Source of the DNA: Sporomusaceae bacterium UBA7701
GTDB taxonomy: Bacteria > Bacillota > Negativicutes > Sporomusales > UBA7701
Assembly: GCA_002482545.1 (NCBI GenBank)
Contig: DLGF01000024.1
Location: forward strand, 54,882-118,881
Reading direction: 5' to 3'
Length of the DNA: 64,000 nucleotides
Of this stretch, positions 31,965 to 40,572 are shown in pieces. Position numbers and translations under genes: made by a program. The first letter of the stretch is position 1. Each line of letters starts with the position of its first letter. Below the pieces are notes generated by a model. It searched no databases. It was given only the letters and a program-made list of their open reading frames with translations, and was not told the origin of the DNA.

Positions 31965-32999
31965 CTATTGGGGACTCAGACGCACGGTTTGGACCCATTT
32001 GTCCAGCAGCTTGGCTTTCTGCTCGGCGCTGAGCTTGTCCTCATACTCAAATAAATGAATGTTTTTGACATTATAATTTTTATAGGCCCTGGTTTCCGGG
32101 TTGGTGGGAATAAGATAGAATCTGTTCTGGGCCAGCACGTCCTGCGCCGGGTCCTGAACCAGCCAGTCGATGAATTTCCGGGTCTCGTCGGCGTGGGGCG
32201 CCCCCTTCAGAAGACCGGCCCCGGTCAGCAGAAAAGCGGTGCCGTCCTGGGGATACAGGATGTCCACCGGGAAGCCGTCCAAGACATAACGCAACGTTTC
32301 GCTGTACACGGCAATGCCCATATCGGCCTCGCCGAGCCCCACCGTCCGAGGCGGCGTGGCCAGAAACTTCGCGTACTGAACAACCCTGGGATGCAGCTTG
32401 CCCAAGAGCTCCAGCACCTCTTCCTCACCGTTGACCTCGGCCAGGGTGAACAGCAGGTTGGCGTAAGCGTCGGCCGCCAGAAAATCGGTGATAACCAGGC
32501 GGTAATTGCCCGCCTTGGCTAGGTCGGCCCAAGTGGCGGGAGGCTGGGTCTGCTTTTTGATGAAATCGCGGTTGGCGGCAAAAATGATCGGGTCATACCA
32601 CAGGCCCGTCCAGTGATTGCCGGGATCGATAAACCGCCCGGGAATAATATCAATCCGCTCGGAAGAATAGGGAGCGAGTAATTTATGCTTATTCAATGCG
32701 ACCAGCGTCTCCCGGCTGGTCAAAACCAGATCGGCGCGCGGGTTGCCGGCTTCGGTCAAAACTTTGGTGATCAGATCGGCCGGGGCCATGGGGACAACAT
32801 CGACCCGTACCTTGGCTTGCTTCTCGTATTCCTGAGCGAGGACCGCGGCCTGCTCTACCGGAATGGTTGTGTAGAGCATGATGGCTTTGACGCTCTCCGG
32901 TTTCTGCTTGTCCGCATAACCGGCAAGAAGAGTCGTCCCGACAACAATGAAGACGACCACAAAAAAAGCGAGTAATAGAACCGGTAAATATCGCCGCAT
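31965..32999 (-). CDS. extracellular solute-binding protein (family 1), orphan
   Basis: A 344-residue protein. A hydrophobic N-terminal segment (residues 5-28) acts as signal or anchor; no lipobox Cys is seen. The rest follows the iron/spermidine-type binding fold: Leu-Tyr-Thr-Thr-Ile-Pro near residue 42, Ala-Asp-Leu-Val-Leu-Thr-Ser near 89, Gly-Leu-Trp-Tyr-Asp-Pro near 130 and Thr-Trp-Ala-Asp-Leu near 153. No permease or ATPase gene is nearby, so it either serves a transporter encoded elsewhere or acts as a sensor. It ends 18 bases before rimO starts. Confidence 0.82.
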   Translation of the reverse strand: MRRYLPVLLLAFFVVVFIVVGTTLLAGYADKQKPESVKAIMLYTTIPVEQAAVLAQEYEKQAKVRVDVVPMAPADLITKVLTEAGNPRADLVLTSRETLVALNKHKLLAPYSSERIDIIPGRFIDPGNHWTGLWYDPIIFAANRDFIKKQTQPPATWADLAKAGNYRLVITDFLAADAYANLLFTLAEVNGEEEVLELLGKLHPRVVQYAKFLATPPRTVGLGEADMGIAVYSETLRYVLDGFPVDILYPQDGTAFLLTGAGLLKGAPHADETRKFIDWLVQDPAQDVLAQNRFYLIPTNPETRAYKNYNVKNIHLFEYEDKLSAEQKAKLLDKWVQTVRLSPQ

Positions 33000-33130
33000 A
33001 GTTGCCTCCTTCTATTATGACAACTACCACTATACCCTGTAATGATTCGCTGCGCAACCCAAAAATCCTACCAGAAAAAGGATTTTACCGTTCCGGCGGC
33101 AATTTTCGCCGTCTCCGGACCCCGCACTAA

Positions 33131-33157
33131 AGCCCCAAGGATCGCATTCTTGGGGCT
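33131..33157 (-). terminator. terminator of the 33186 gene
   Basis: A 9-bp stem (agccccaag with cttggggct) with TTT following on the minus strand. Confidence 0.8.
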
Positions 33158-33185
33158 CGGGGATATTAATATGGGGTTGGCACGG

Positions 33186-33584
33186 CTAAACCACCGTGAT
33201 AGGATAGGTGGCGGAATGGATGACGTTATCGCCGGAATCGGCCAGAGAAACCCTTAGTTCATAAACCCCTTCATAGGTGAAGTCGACATTTTCCAGCAGT
33301 AAACTGTTCACTTGGCGATAGGTGCTGTTTTCCAGGGAAAAGGGACCGATTTCCCCGCTGGCGACCACCCGCCCGTCAGGAGCGACAATTTCGGTTTTTT
33401 CCTTATACCACGCGCCGTACTCCGCACCTTCCTGACCGCGCCAGATGGTCAGCACGGTGAAGGGCTGAGAATACCCCATCGTATATTGGGTGAATTCGTG
33501 ATGGATGTTATGCCGGCCTTCGGCGTCGGTGGTAACTCCTTCGCACAGCAGCGCGGCCTGAAGATAAGGCTGGTTATGCTCCAT
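33186..33584 (-). CDS. hypothetical beta-rich protein
   Basis: A 132-residue soluble protein that looks all-beta: alternating strands such as Phe-Thr-Val-Leu-Thr-Ile-Trp-Arg and Gly-Val-Tyr-Glu-Leu-Arg-Val-Ser suggest an immunoglobulin-like sandwich. No signal peptide or catalytic motif is seen; one Cys near residue 15. ATG 33584 has GGAGG just upstream; the longer open frame before it overlaps the divergent membrane gene and is not similar to protein. It stands alone between a terminator and a divergent gene. No family is assigned with confidence. Confidence 0.7.
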   Translation of the reverse strand: MEHNQPYLQAALLCEGVTTDAEGRHNIHHEFTQYTMGYSQPFTVLTIWRGQEGAEYGAWYKEKTEIVAPDGRVVASGEIGPFSLENSTYRQVNSLLLENVDFTYEGVYELRVSLADSGDNVIHSATYPITVV

Positions 33585-33695
33585 GGCGATCCTCCACTTG
33601 CTCTCGGCGTTGTATTTTCTAGTTAAGTTATTCCCAGCACCGGTGAAATTATGTATAATGATAACGATGACGAATAGGAAAGGCAGTGATCGCGC

Positions 33696-34091
33696 GTGCA
33701 GAAATTCCGCCCTTCTTGGTTGTCCCTGTTTGACGCCCGGCTGACGTTGGGTTTGATTGTCACTATCACCTTTATGGGAATACTGGCGGCCGGCAACCTC
33801 ATTCAACTGGTCCAGGCCTTCTTGGCCGGCAATACCCTGATGGCCCTGCAGAATGCCTTGTCGGCGATTTTGTACGCGGTTCCCGCCTGGGGACTGCTCA
33901 AGGTGCAAAGATGGGCCCGGCTGTTTGAGATCATTTGGTCCGTCCTCATGGTTTTACTGGGGATCGTTGTTATCACCCAATCGATCGTTACCGGCGCCAT
34001 CATCGTCATCACCCACGGAATGATTGCTTTGTATCTTATGTCGAAAAAATGCCGCAAGGTTTTTTACCCCGAACTTTCTCCCGATTCCTGA
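33696..34091 (+). CDS. small integral membrane protein
   Basis: A 131-residue protein with four probable membrane helices (about residues 17-38, 42-62 less hydrophobic, 74-98 and 98-115). The N-terminus (Gln-Lys-Phe-Arg-Pro-Ser-Trp) and C-terminus are polar. GTG 33696 is the start; the ribosome site is weak (AAAGG, about 13 bases away). It is one of the few plus-strand host genes and is divergent from the 33186 gene. The pattern resembles DUF2127-type proteins but I do not assign it. Confidence 0.65.
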   Translation: MQKFRPSWLSLFDARLTLGLIVTITFMGILAAGNLIQLVQAFLAGNTLMALQNALSAILYAVPAWGLLKVQRWARLFEIIWSVLMVLLGIVVITQSIVTGAIIVITHGMIALYLMSKKCRKVFYPELSPDS

Positions 34092-34102
34092 TACATGGCA
34101 GA

Positions 34103-34138
34103 ACAAGCCAGGGTCAACGGACCCTGGCTTGTTTTTTT
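34103..34138 (+). terminator. strong terminator after the membrane protein gene
   Basis: A perfect 13-bp stem (arms 34103-34115 and 34120-34132) followed by a run of seven T on the plus strand. It overlaps the last codons of the convergent ygiQ gene. Confidence 0.95.
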
Positions 34139-36006
34139 GCCGCCTTATTCCGTCCCGGCGGCAGCGGCCGTTTTTTGCCGCCGACGGCCGCTGGGGGCCC
34201 TGCTGGCCGTTCCCGGGGCGGGCGAACGAGACACTTGGGGCCGAAGCCGATCAGGTCCTGACGGCCGGCCTTTCGCAACGCCTCGATCACCAGGTCGTAA
34301 TTTTTCGGGTTGCGGAATTGGAGCAGCGCCCGTTGCAGACGTTTTTCGTGCGGGTCTTTGGCTACATGCACCCGCTCTCCGGTCAGCGGGTGGATACCCG
34401 TATAGTACATGCAGGTAGACAGGCTGCCGGGCGTCGGGATGAAATCCTGAACCTGCTCCGGGTGGTAGTTCATGTCCCGGAGAAATTCCGCCATCTCGAC
34501 GGCTTCCGGCAAGCCCGCCCCGGGATGGCTCGACATCAGATAAGGCACCAGGTACTGTTCCTTGCCCAGTTTTTGGTTCATGCGCCGGAAGGCCTCGGCG
34601 AAGCGAAGATAGACCTCTTTGCCCGGCTTGCCCATGAGCCGGGTGACTTTCGGCGAAATGTGCTCCGGCGCGATCTTGAGCTGGCCGCTGACATGATGCT
34701 GGCAAAGCTCCCGCAAGAATTCGGAGTCGCCTGAAGCCAACAGGTAATCGTAGCGAAGACCTGAACGGATAAACACCTTTTTGACCCCCGGGAGGCTTCG
34801 CAGGTCCCGCAACAGGGCCAGATAGTCGGCATGGCCGGTCCTGAGGTTCTGACACGGTCCCGGGTGCAGGCACTGGCGGCCGCGGCAGGTTCCCCGCTCG
34901 GCCTGTTCCTGGCAGGCCGGCAGCCGGAAATTGGCGGTCGGCCCGCCGACGTCATGGATATAGCCCTTAAAATCCGGCAGCCGGGTAAGAATTTCAGCCT
35001 CCTTCAGGATGGATTCCCGGCTCCTCGGCTGGATAATCCGTCCCTGATGGGAAACAATCGCGCAGAAGGAACAACCGCCAAAGCACCCCCGGTGGCTGAC
35101 CAGGCTGAATTTGACCTCCTGGATCGCAGGAACGCCCCCTGCCGCTTCGTAGCTCGGATGATAGGCGCGGCGGTACGGCAGATCATAAATTTCGTCCATT
35201 TCCGCGACGGTCAGGGGCGCGGCCGGTGGATTCTGCACAACGTAAAATTCGCCGTGTCTCTGGACAACCGGCTTGCCCCGGATGGGGTCCTGCTCCAGAT
35301 ACTGGAGGCGAAAGGCTTCGGCAAAGGCCTGTTTGCTGGCGCTGACCGTCTCATAGTCGGGAACCTCCACCTCATCCCAGAGATGCTCCAGCGATTCCGC
35401 CAGGTAGCAAGTCCCGTGGACATTCCGGATGTCCCTGACCGGGAAGCCTGCCGCCAGTTGGCCGGCGATCTCCCTGACCTGCCGCTCGCCCATGCCATAG
35501 ACCAAGAGGTCGGCGCGGCAGTCGACCAGGATGGAGCGGCGCACGCTATTTGACCAGTAATCGTAATGGGCGAAGCGGCGAAGACTGGCTTCGATTCCGC
35601 CGATGATGAGGGGGATGTCCTTCCAAGCTTCCCGAATCCGGTTGGCGTAAACGATTGTTGCCCGTTCGGGGCGCCGTCCCGCCGCCCCGCCGGGGGAATA
35701 ATGATCCGCGCTGCGGAATTTCTTCGCCGCAGTAAACTTGTTCAACATCGAATCGAGGTTACCGGCGGTGACCAATACGCCCAGGCGGGGTTTGCCCAGC
35801 TTCTTGAAGTCGGCGGTGGAGCGCCAGTCCGGCTGGGCGATGATCCCTACCCGCCACCCCTCTTTTTCTAAGAGCCGGCCGAGAATCGCCGGGCCGAAAC
35901 TGGGATGATCGACATAGGCGTCGCCGCTGACGATCAAAAAGTCGAGCCGGTCCCAGCCCCGTTTCGTCATATCTTCTTTGGACAGTGGTAAAAAGTCGTC
36001 TGCCAT
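34114..36006 (-). CDS. ygiQ: YgiQ-family radical SAM protein
   Basis: A 630-residue radical-SAM protein (UPF0313). Cys-Phe-Gly-Gly-Cys-Ser-Phe-Cys near residue 305 binds the iron-sulfur cluster; His-Arg-Gly just before it is typical of YgiQ. An N-terminal B12-like/recognition region covers residues 1-280. The C-terminal tail is Lys/Arg/Pro-rich. The reaction is not known. ATG 36006 has GGAG eight bases upstream; three codons earlier is another possible start. It is convergent with the membrane gene at 33696. Confidence 0.93.
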   Translation of the reverse strand: MADDFLPLSKEDMTKRGWDRLDFLIVSGDAYVDHPSFGPAILGRLLEKEGWRVGIIAQPDWRSTADFKKLGKPRLGVLVTAGNLDSMLNKFTAAKKFRSADHYSPGGAAGRRPERATIVYANRIREAWKDIPLIIGGIEASLRRFAHYDYWSNSVRRSILVDCRADLLVYGMGERQVREIAGQLAAGFPVRDIRNVHGTCYLAESLEHLWDEVEVPDYETVSASKQAFAEAFRLQYLEQDPIRGKPVVQRHGEFYVVQNPPAAPLTVAEMDEIYDLPYRRAYHPSYEAAGGVPAIQEVKFSLVSHRGCFGGCSFCAIVSHQGRIIQPRSRESILKEAEILTRLPDFKGYIHDVGGPTANFRLPACQEQAERGTCRGRQCLHPGPCQNLRTGHADYLALLRDLRSLPGVKKVFIRSGLRYDYLLASGDSEFLRELCQHHVSGQLKIAPEHISPKVTRLMGKPGKEVYLRFAEAFRRMNQKLGKEQYLVPYLMSSHPGAGLPEAVEMAEFLRDMNYHPEQVQDFIPTPGSLSTCMYYTGIHPLTGERVHVAKDPHEKRLQRALLQFRNPKNYDLVIEALRKAGRQDLIGFGPKCLVRPPRERPAGPPAAVGGKKRPLPPGRNKAAKKQARVR

Positions 36007-36115
36007 GGCGTACACTCCGTAATCCGTCAGATTTGCAAAAAAAAGCGAAGCTGCTCAAGACCGCTTGGGTAGCGTTCCCTACCCGTCCCGGCGTTGGCAG
36101 CGTTTTGGCTGGGGG

Positions 36116-36925
36116 TCATGGGGTATTGGTAGTATTGGCGGAAAAAGTTTTGGTTATGACGTCGCCGGCATCGCCCAGTTTTCCCTGCAGCTGGCCGTTA
36201 TAGGTCAGCTCGATGCCGGCGGCGTTGCCGACATGGACGGTGAGGCTTCTATCGGCGCTCCAGGTCAGCGTCTCGCCCACCTTGGGAATGCCTTCGTACA
36301 CTTCCTTGCCGTCGGCCACCGCCCGCGTCCAGCACTCAGCGGTAAACTTGGCGACAACGACAATTGGTTTAGCCTGGGCCGGCGGTTTTTGCGGCGTTGC
36401 CGGGACGGGCGCCGGTGCCGGCGTCGGAACCGGCGCAGGTTGCGCGGCCTTGGGCGGCGGTTGGGGAACGCTCGGCTGCTTGGGCGCCGGTCCGAAGAAT
36501 TCCATGGCCGCCCAGGCTGCTCCACCGACCAGCAGCAGAACAACCACACCGATTACCACCCAGCGGACCGCCGAGCCGCCGGATTTCTCCTGACGCCGCT
36601 CGGTTCGGGCCGAAGGCGGCGTAGCGGCGGACGGGGCCGATGAAACCGGGCCGGCCGTTGTCGGAGTCTGGGGGACAGGCGGCTGCGGCGCCTGGTTCTG
36701 ACGGTAAAGCTCCATCATATTCTGCGGGTTTAAGCCTAAGAAGCTGGCGTAATTGCGGATGAAGCCCTTGAGATATACTTCTCCCGGCAGGATGGAATAA
36801 TTGCCGTCTTCAATCGCCTGGATATAGAGCGCCCGAATGCTGGTAGCCTTTTCTATATCCTTGACGGATAAACCTTGCTTTTCCCTCTCGGTGCGTAATA
36901 CTTCCCCAACAGTTTGCAAAACCAT
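36116..36925 (-). CDS. RodZ-like HTH membrane protein
   Basis: A 269-residue bitopic protein. Residues 5-70 form an HTH of the RodZ/Xre type (Leu-Arg-Thr-Glu-Arg-Glu-Lys-Gln-Gly-Leu-Ser). A Pro/Ala linker leads to one membrane helix (about 122-143). A second Pro/Ala-rich linker follows, then a C-terminal DUF4115 beta domain beginning near residue 190 (Ala-Glu-Cys-Trp-Thr-Arg-Ala-Val-Ala-Asp-Gly). RodZ links MreB filaments to wall synthesis and sets rod shape. ATG 36925 overlaps the stop of mnmH (TAATG), with AAGGGGG just before it. Confidence 0.88.
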   Translation of the reverse strand: MVLQTVGEVLRTEREKQGLSVKDIEKATSIRALYIQAIEDGNYSILPGEVYLKGFIRNYASFLGLNPQNMMELYRQNQAPQPPVPQTPTTAGPVSSAPSAATPPSARTERRQEKSGGSAVRWVVIGVVVLLLVGGAAWAAMEFFGPAPKQPSVPQPPPKAAQPAPVPTPAPAPVPATPQKPPAQAKPIVVVAKFTAECWTRAVADGKEVYEGIPKVGETLTWSADRSLTVHVGNAAGIELTYNGQLQGKLGDAGDVITKTFSANTTNTP

Positions 36926-37968
36926 TACCCCCTTAAGGTATTTAAGTATTCGATTATCTCAGAAGACGCCCGGTCGATATCTTCGGCCTCCACAATCCGA
37001 TCAAAGGCAGACGGGGCGGCTTGTTCATAGCCGTACAGCGGATCATAATAATCGGTCAGCAAGGTGCGAACCACCTCCCGCACTCTTCCGGCGGCGAAAG
37101 CTTCAAGCAGTTGGTCGGTTCTGGCTTTGCCGAGCCGCTTGGCCAGCGCGGCGATGCTGGAAATGGTCTCCTCCCGGTGATTGTCCTCGATATCCACATA
37201 TTCATCAATCAAGCGCGAAACCCGGGTTTCCACGCCGGCGCGGACTAAAACCTTCTTCCCTTGCTGCATCCCCTGGTACAGCACCTCCGGGAGATAGACG
37301 TTGCCGATTCGCTTACTCTCGCATTCGACTACGATAAAGGGCTGGTCATTTAACCGGGACAGTTCCATGAGCAGCAGAGCGTCGAAATTCTGAGCCGTTT
37401 GAGGCCGGCCCAGCCCGATCTGACCGAAAACCGATCCCCGATGATTCGCGAGAGCTTCCAGATCGATAACCGGAAGGCCGGCCTGTTCCAGTCTTTTCAG
37501 CATCGCGGTCTTCCCTACGCCGGTGGAACCGCTCAGGACGACCACCGTCGGACGAAGCCGGAAGGCGGCAAGACGTTCGAGCACATATGTACGATAGGCT
37601 TTGTAGCCTCCGGCCAGTTGGAAAGCCGGAATATCCATGAGTTCGAGGATGGTGACAACGGATTTGGAGCGCATGCCGCCGCGCCAGCAATAGATGATAA
37701 CCGGCCGGCCGGTCCGGCAGTGAGCGCGGATTTGGCTGACTAATTCCGGAAGTTTTCCGGCAACGATGCTCAAGCCCTGTTGTTTGGCCTGCTCCGGCCC
37801 CACAGTCCGGTAAGTTGTTCCCACGGCGCAGCGTTCCGCGTCATCCAGCAAGGGAAGGCTGATGGCGCCGGGGATGCAGCCCTGGCGATACTCGCAGGGC
37901 GACCGCATGTCGATAAAGATTGGATTGTCAAGCTGGAGTGCGTCTTCTAAGGCGATAACTCTAGGCAA
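36925..37968 (-). CDS. mnmH: tRNA 2-selenouridine synthase MnmH
   Basis: A 347-residue enzyme that replaces sulfur by selenium at the wobble 2-thiouridine of tRNAs. The N-terminal rhodanese domain has its catalytic Cys in Ile-Ile-Tyr-Cys-Trp-Arg-Gly-Gly-Met-Arg-Ser near residue 97. The C-terminal half has a P-loop, Gly-Ser-Thr-Gly-Val-Gly-Lys-Thr, near 147, as expected for MnmH and not for plain rhodaneses. TTG 37968 is the start, with a GGGTGA site. Its presence implies that selenophosphate is made by a selD gene outside this window. rodZ is coupled behind it. Confidence 0.93.
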   Translation of the reverse strand: MPRVIALEDALQLDNPIFIDMRSPCEYRQGCIPGAISLPLLDDAERCAVGTTYRTVGPEQAKQQGLSIVAGKLPELVSQIRAHCRTGRPVIIYCWRGGMRSKSVVTILELMDIPAFQLAGGYKAYRTYVLERLAAFRLRPTVVVLSGSTGVGKTAMLKRLEQAGLPVIDLEALANHRGSVFGQIGLGRPQTAQNFDALLLMELSRLNDQPFIVVECESKRIGNVYLPEVLYQGMQQGKKVLVRAGVETRVSRLIDEYVDIEDNHREETISSIAALAKRLGKARTDQLLEAFAAGRVREVVRTLLTDYYDPLYGYEQAAPSAFDRIVEAEDIDRASSEIIEYLNTLRG

Positions 37969-38040
37969 TTATATTCACCCACGGTAATCATACTATATTT
38001 TATTCTGCCCACGTTGGCGGCAAAAACATCAGGGGCGGCG

Positions 38041-40206
38041 TCATTCCTGTTTAAAATATCGGGCGTAAACCTGATCGGAAGTCATGATGATCTCCCGGGC
38101 TTTGCTGCCTACATTGGGCCCGATGATCTTCATTTCCTCCATGGTATCAATCAGCCGGGCGGCCCTGGTGTAGCCGACGCGGAACTTGCGCTGCAGCATG
38201 GAGACCGAGGCTTGTCCCGTTTCCAGAACGATGCGCACCGCATCTTCCAGCAGTTCATCCTCAAAGCTTTCTTTCTCGCGTTTTTCGCCTAATTCTTCAT
38301 AGGCCGTAACGCCCTCGGTATATTCGGGTTCGCATTGATTCTTCAGATATCCGACGAGTTCTTCGACTTCGCCGTCCGAAATGAAGGCGCCCTGGACCCG
38401 CAGCGGTTTGGCGGCGCCTACCGGATAAAAGAGCATGTCGCCTTTCCCGAGGAGTTTTTCCGCCCCGGCCATGTCAAGGATGGTGCGGGAATCGACCTGC
38501 GAGGATACGGCGAAGGATATCCGCGAGGGAACGTTGGCCTTGATCGTGCCGGTAATGACGTCGACGGAAGGCCGCTGGGTGGCCAGTACGAGGTGCAGGC
38601 CCGCCGCGCGGGCCATTTGGGCCAGGCGGCAAATGGCGTCCTCCACGTCGACCGGAGCCACCATCATCAGGTCGGCCAATTCGTCGATGATGATGACAAT
38701 GAGCGGCAAACGCTCTTCCGGGCAGACCTCGTTGTACCGTCCGACATCCCGGACCCCTGCGGCGGCGAACAGCGCATAGCGCCGTTCCATCTCCTGCACA
38801 GCCCACCGCAAGGCGGAAGCCGCTTTTTTCGCGTCGGTGACCACCGGGGTCATCAGATGCGGAACACCATTATAATTTGACAGCTCGACCACCTTGGGAT
38901 CGATGAGCATGAACTTGACTTCGTCGGGACGGGCCTTGAACAGGATGCTGACGATGAGCGTATTGATGCAGACGCTTTTGCCCGAGCCGGTCGCGCCGGC
39001 CACAAGCAGGTGCGGCATTTTGGCCAGATCGGCGACAATGGTCTGCCCGGCGATATCCTTGCCCAGAGCCACCGCCAGCCGGGACGGCGCCTGCTGGAAT
39101 TCAGCGCTTTCCAGGACATCCCTTAGCGGTACGCTGGCGATCTCTTTATTGGGGACCTCGATCCCCACCGCGGCCTTTCCGGGAATAGGGGCCTCGATAC
39201 GCACGCCGGGCGCCGCCAGCTTCAGGGCGATGTCGTCCGCAAGGTTGACGATCCGGCTGACTTTTACGCCGGCCCCGGGTTCCAGTTCATAACGGGTGAC
39301 GGCCGGACCCTGGCAGGTGTTGACCACCCTTGCCCCGACGCTGAAATTATCGAGTGTCTCCTCCAGCAGCCGCGCGGTATCGGTAAGTTCTTTTGCTGAT
39401 TTCAGGTTTCTGGGCTTGGAGGGTTTTTTCAGCAGGCTGATCGGCGGCAGCGAGTAGCGCACAATGTTTCCGGCGGCCGCTACAAAAGCCGTCTCGGGTT
39501 CCGGAGCCCGGTCCGCGGCGGGGAGCTCGGCGGCCGGCGTCGCCGCCGCTTTGCGGGGCGGTTTAACTATCGCCGACTGGTGCTTGTCCCGCTCCTGATT
39601 ATAAAAACTGGTCCGGGACCGGCAGTCGTCTTCTTCCGGTTCGTCGTCCGACGCCTCCCAGGTGGAAGCAACAGCTTCCCGGGCACTGGCCAGGCTCTCG
39701 GCCGCCTTGGTTTTCGCCGCCATCAGCGTGTCGGTAAGCGACCAGGCCGTCGCCAGGATTACCGAGGACAAAGCGGCGGCCAGCAACACGATCAGACTGC
39801 CGAAAACGCCGAACAGTTTCCGCAGGGCAAACAGCACCATACCGCCAGTCAATCCCCCCCCGGGCGTCAGGCTGTCCGGCAGGATTTCCTCTCCGGGAGG
39901 GATTTTGAAGTGATGATAAAGGGCCAGAACAAAAATATAAGTAAAAAACAGTCCCCAGAATTTCAGGGAATAACTGATCGCTTGGCGGGTCCATAAATAG
40001 CGTGATCCGATAGCCAGAAGAAGAACCGGGGGCAGGAAAGCACCGACCCCAAAGGCGTAACGAAGTATCTTGGCGATAAACAATCCAGCCGGCCCCGTGC
40101 TCAGGCCAGCCAGGCTTACGATGGTCAACACGCCGACGGTGATCAGCGCGATGCCAACAAGCTCGTACTTCAATCCGTCGGATAACTCGGATATAAACTT
40201 CGGCAA
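38041..40206 (-). CDS. DNA translocase FtsK/SpoIIIE
   Basis: A 721-residue septal DNA pump. Four membrane helices lie in the first 165 residues, then an acidic/Pro linker, then the motor with Walker A Gly-Ala-Thr-Gly-Ser-Gly-Lys-Ser near residue 405 and Walker B Ile-Ile-Ile-Asp-Glu-Leu-Ala-Asp near 505. A C-terminal winged-helix gamma domain (Arg-Lys-Phe-Arg-Val-Gly-Tyr-Thr-Arg-Ala-Ala) reads orienting sequences. In a spore former this position (after tepA-ylzJ) corresponds to spoIIIE, which packs the chromosome into the forespore. TTG 40206 has GAGGTG eight bases upstream. Confidence 0.95.
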   Translation of the reverse strand: MPKFISELSDGLKYELVGIALITVGVLTIVSLAGLSTGPAGLFIAKILRYAFGVGAFLPPVLLLAIGSRYLWTRQAISYSLKFWGLFFTYIFVLALYHHFKIPPGEEILPDSLTPGGGLTGGMVLFALRKLFGVFGSLIVLLAAALSSVILATAWSLTDTLMAAKTKAAESLASAREAVASTWEASDDEPEEDDCRSRTSFYNQERDKHQSAIVKPPRKAAATPAAELPAADRAPEPETAFVAAAGNIVRYSLPPISLLKKPSKPRNLKSAKELTDTARLLEETLDNFSVGARVVNTCQGPAVTRYELEPGAGVKVSRIVNLADDIALKLAAPGVRIEAPIPGKAAVGIEVPNKEIASVPLRDVLESAEFQQAPSRLAVALGKDIAGQTIVADLAKMPHLLVAGATGSGKSVCINTLIVSILFKARPDEVKFMLIDPKVVELSNYNGVPHLMTPVVTDAKKAASALRWAVQEMERRYALFAAAGVRDVGRYNEVCPEERLPLIVIIIDELADLMMVAPVDVEDAICRLAQMARAAGLHLVLATQRPSVDVITGTIKANVPSRISFAVSSQVDSRTILDMAGAEKLLGKGDMLFYPVGAAKPLRVQGAFISDGEVEELVGYLKNQCEPEYTEGVTAYEELGEKREKESFEDELLEDAVRIVLETGQASVSMLQRKFRVGYTRAARLIDTMEEMKIIGPNVGSKAREIIMTSDQVYARYFKQE

Positions 40207-40273
40207 GGCAATTTCACCTCAAAATCAGTTCTTCTACAAAAGCCCCGGAAATCCTTTATAACGGGTAAAGAAA

Positions 40274-40297
40274 AGCGTTCCCCGTCAGGGAAACGCT
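40274..40297 (-). terminator. terminator after ylzJ
   Basis: A stem (gcgtttccc with gggaacgc, one mismatch) followed on the minus strand by TTTTCTTT. It separates the tepA-ylzJ transcript from ftsK. Confidence 0.85.
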
Positions 40298-40344
40298 CAA
40301 AGAATGGACCTGTTAGGTTTTACATAATAAAATTCTGACGGGTT

Positions 40345-40572
40345 TTACCGGGCTTCGTACACCGGGCGATAAGCCAGGACCTGACCCGGCTGAATATCAG
40401 GCCGGAGAAAATCCTGGGGGTTGGTGGAAAGCAGCCTGACAATCCGGCATTCCACCGGCGAGGTCTTCTCCACCATGATTTTGAGTCCCCCATAATCAAT
40501 TTCCTCGCAGGCCGGCATTTTCTCCGCCCCGTCCAGCACCAAATCCAGCGGCATCACTGTCCACAAGATCAT
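40345..40572 (-). CDS. ylzJ: YlzJ-like protein
   Basis: A 75-residue protein of the YlzJ-like family. It opens Met-Ile-Leu-Trp-Thr-Val-Met-Pro and has Val-Arg-Leu-Leu-Ser-Thr-Asn-Pro near residue 46. Its function is unknown, but in many spore formers it lies between tepA and spoIIIE exactly as here. ATG 40572 overlaps the tepA stop (TAATG), so the two are coupled. Confidence 0.88.
   Translation of the reverse strand: MILWTVMPLDLVLDGAEKMPACEEIDYGGLKIMVEKTSPVECRIVRLLSTNPQDFLRPDIQPGQVLAYRPVYEAR

Noticed and set aside
33585..33908. 108-codon N-terminal extension of the 33186 gene
   Set aside because: It overlaps the divergent membrane gene, while ATG 33584 has a good GGAGG site.
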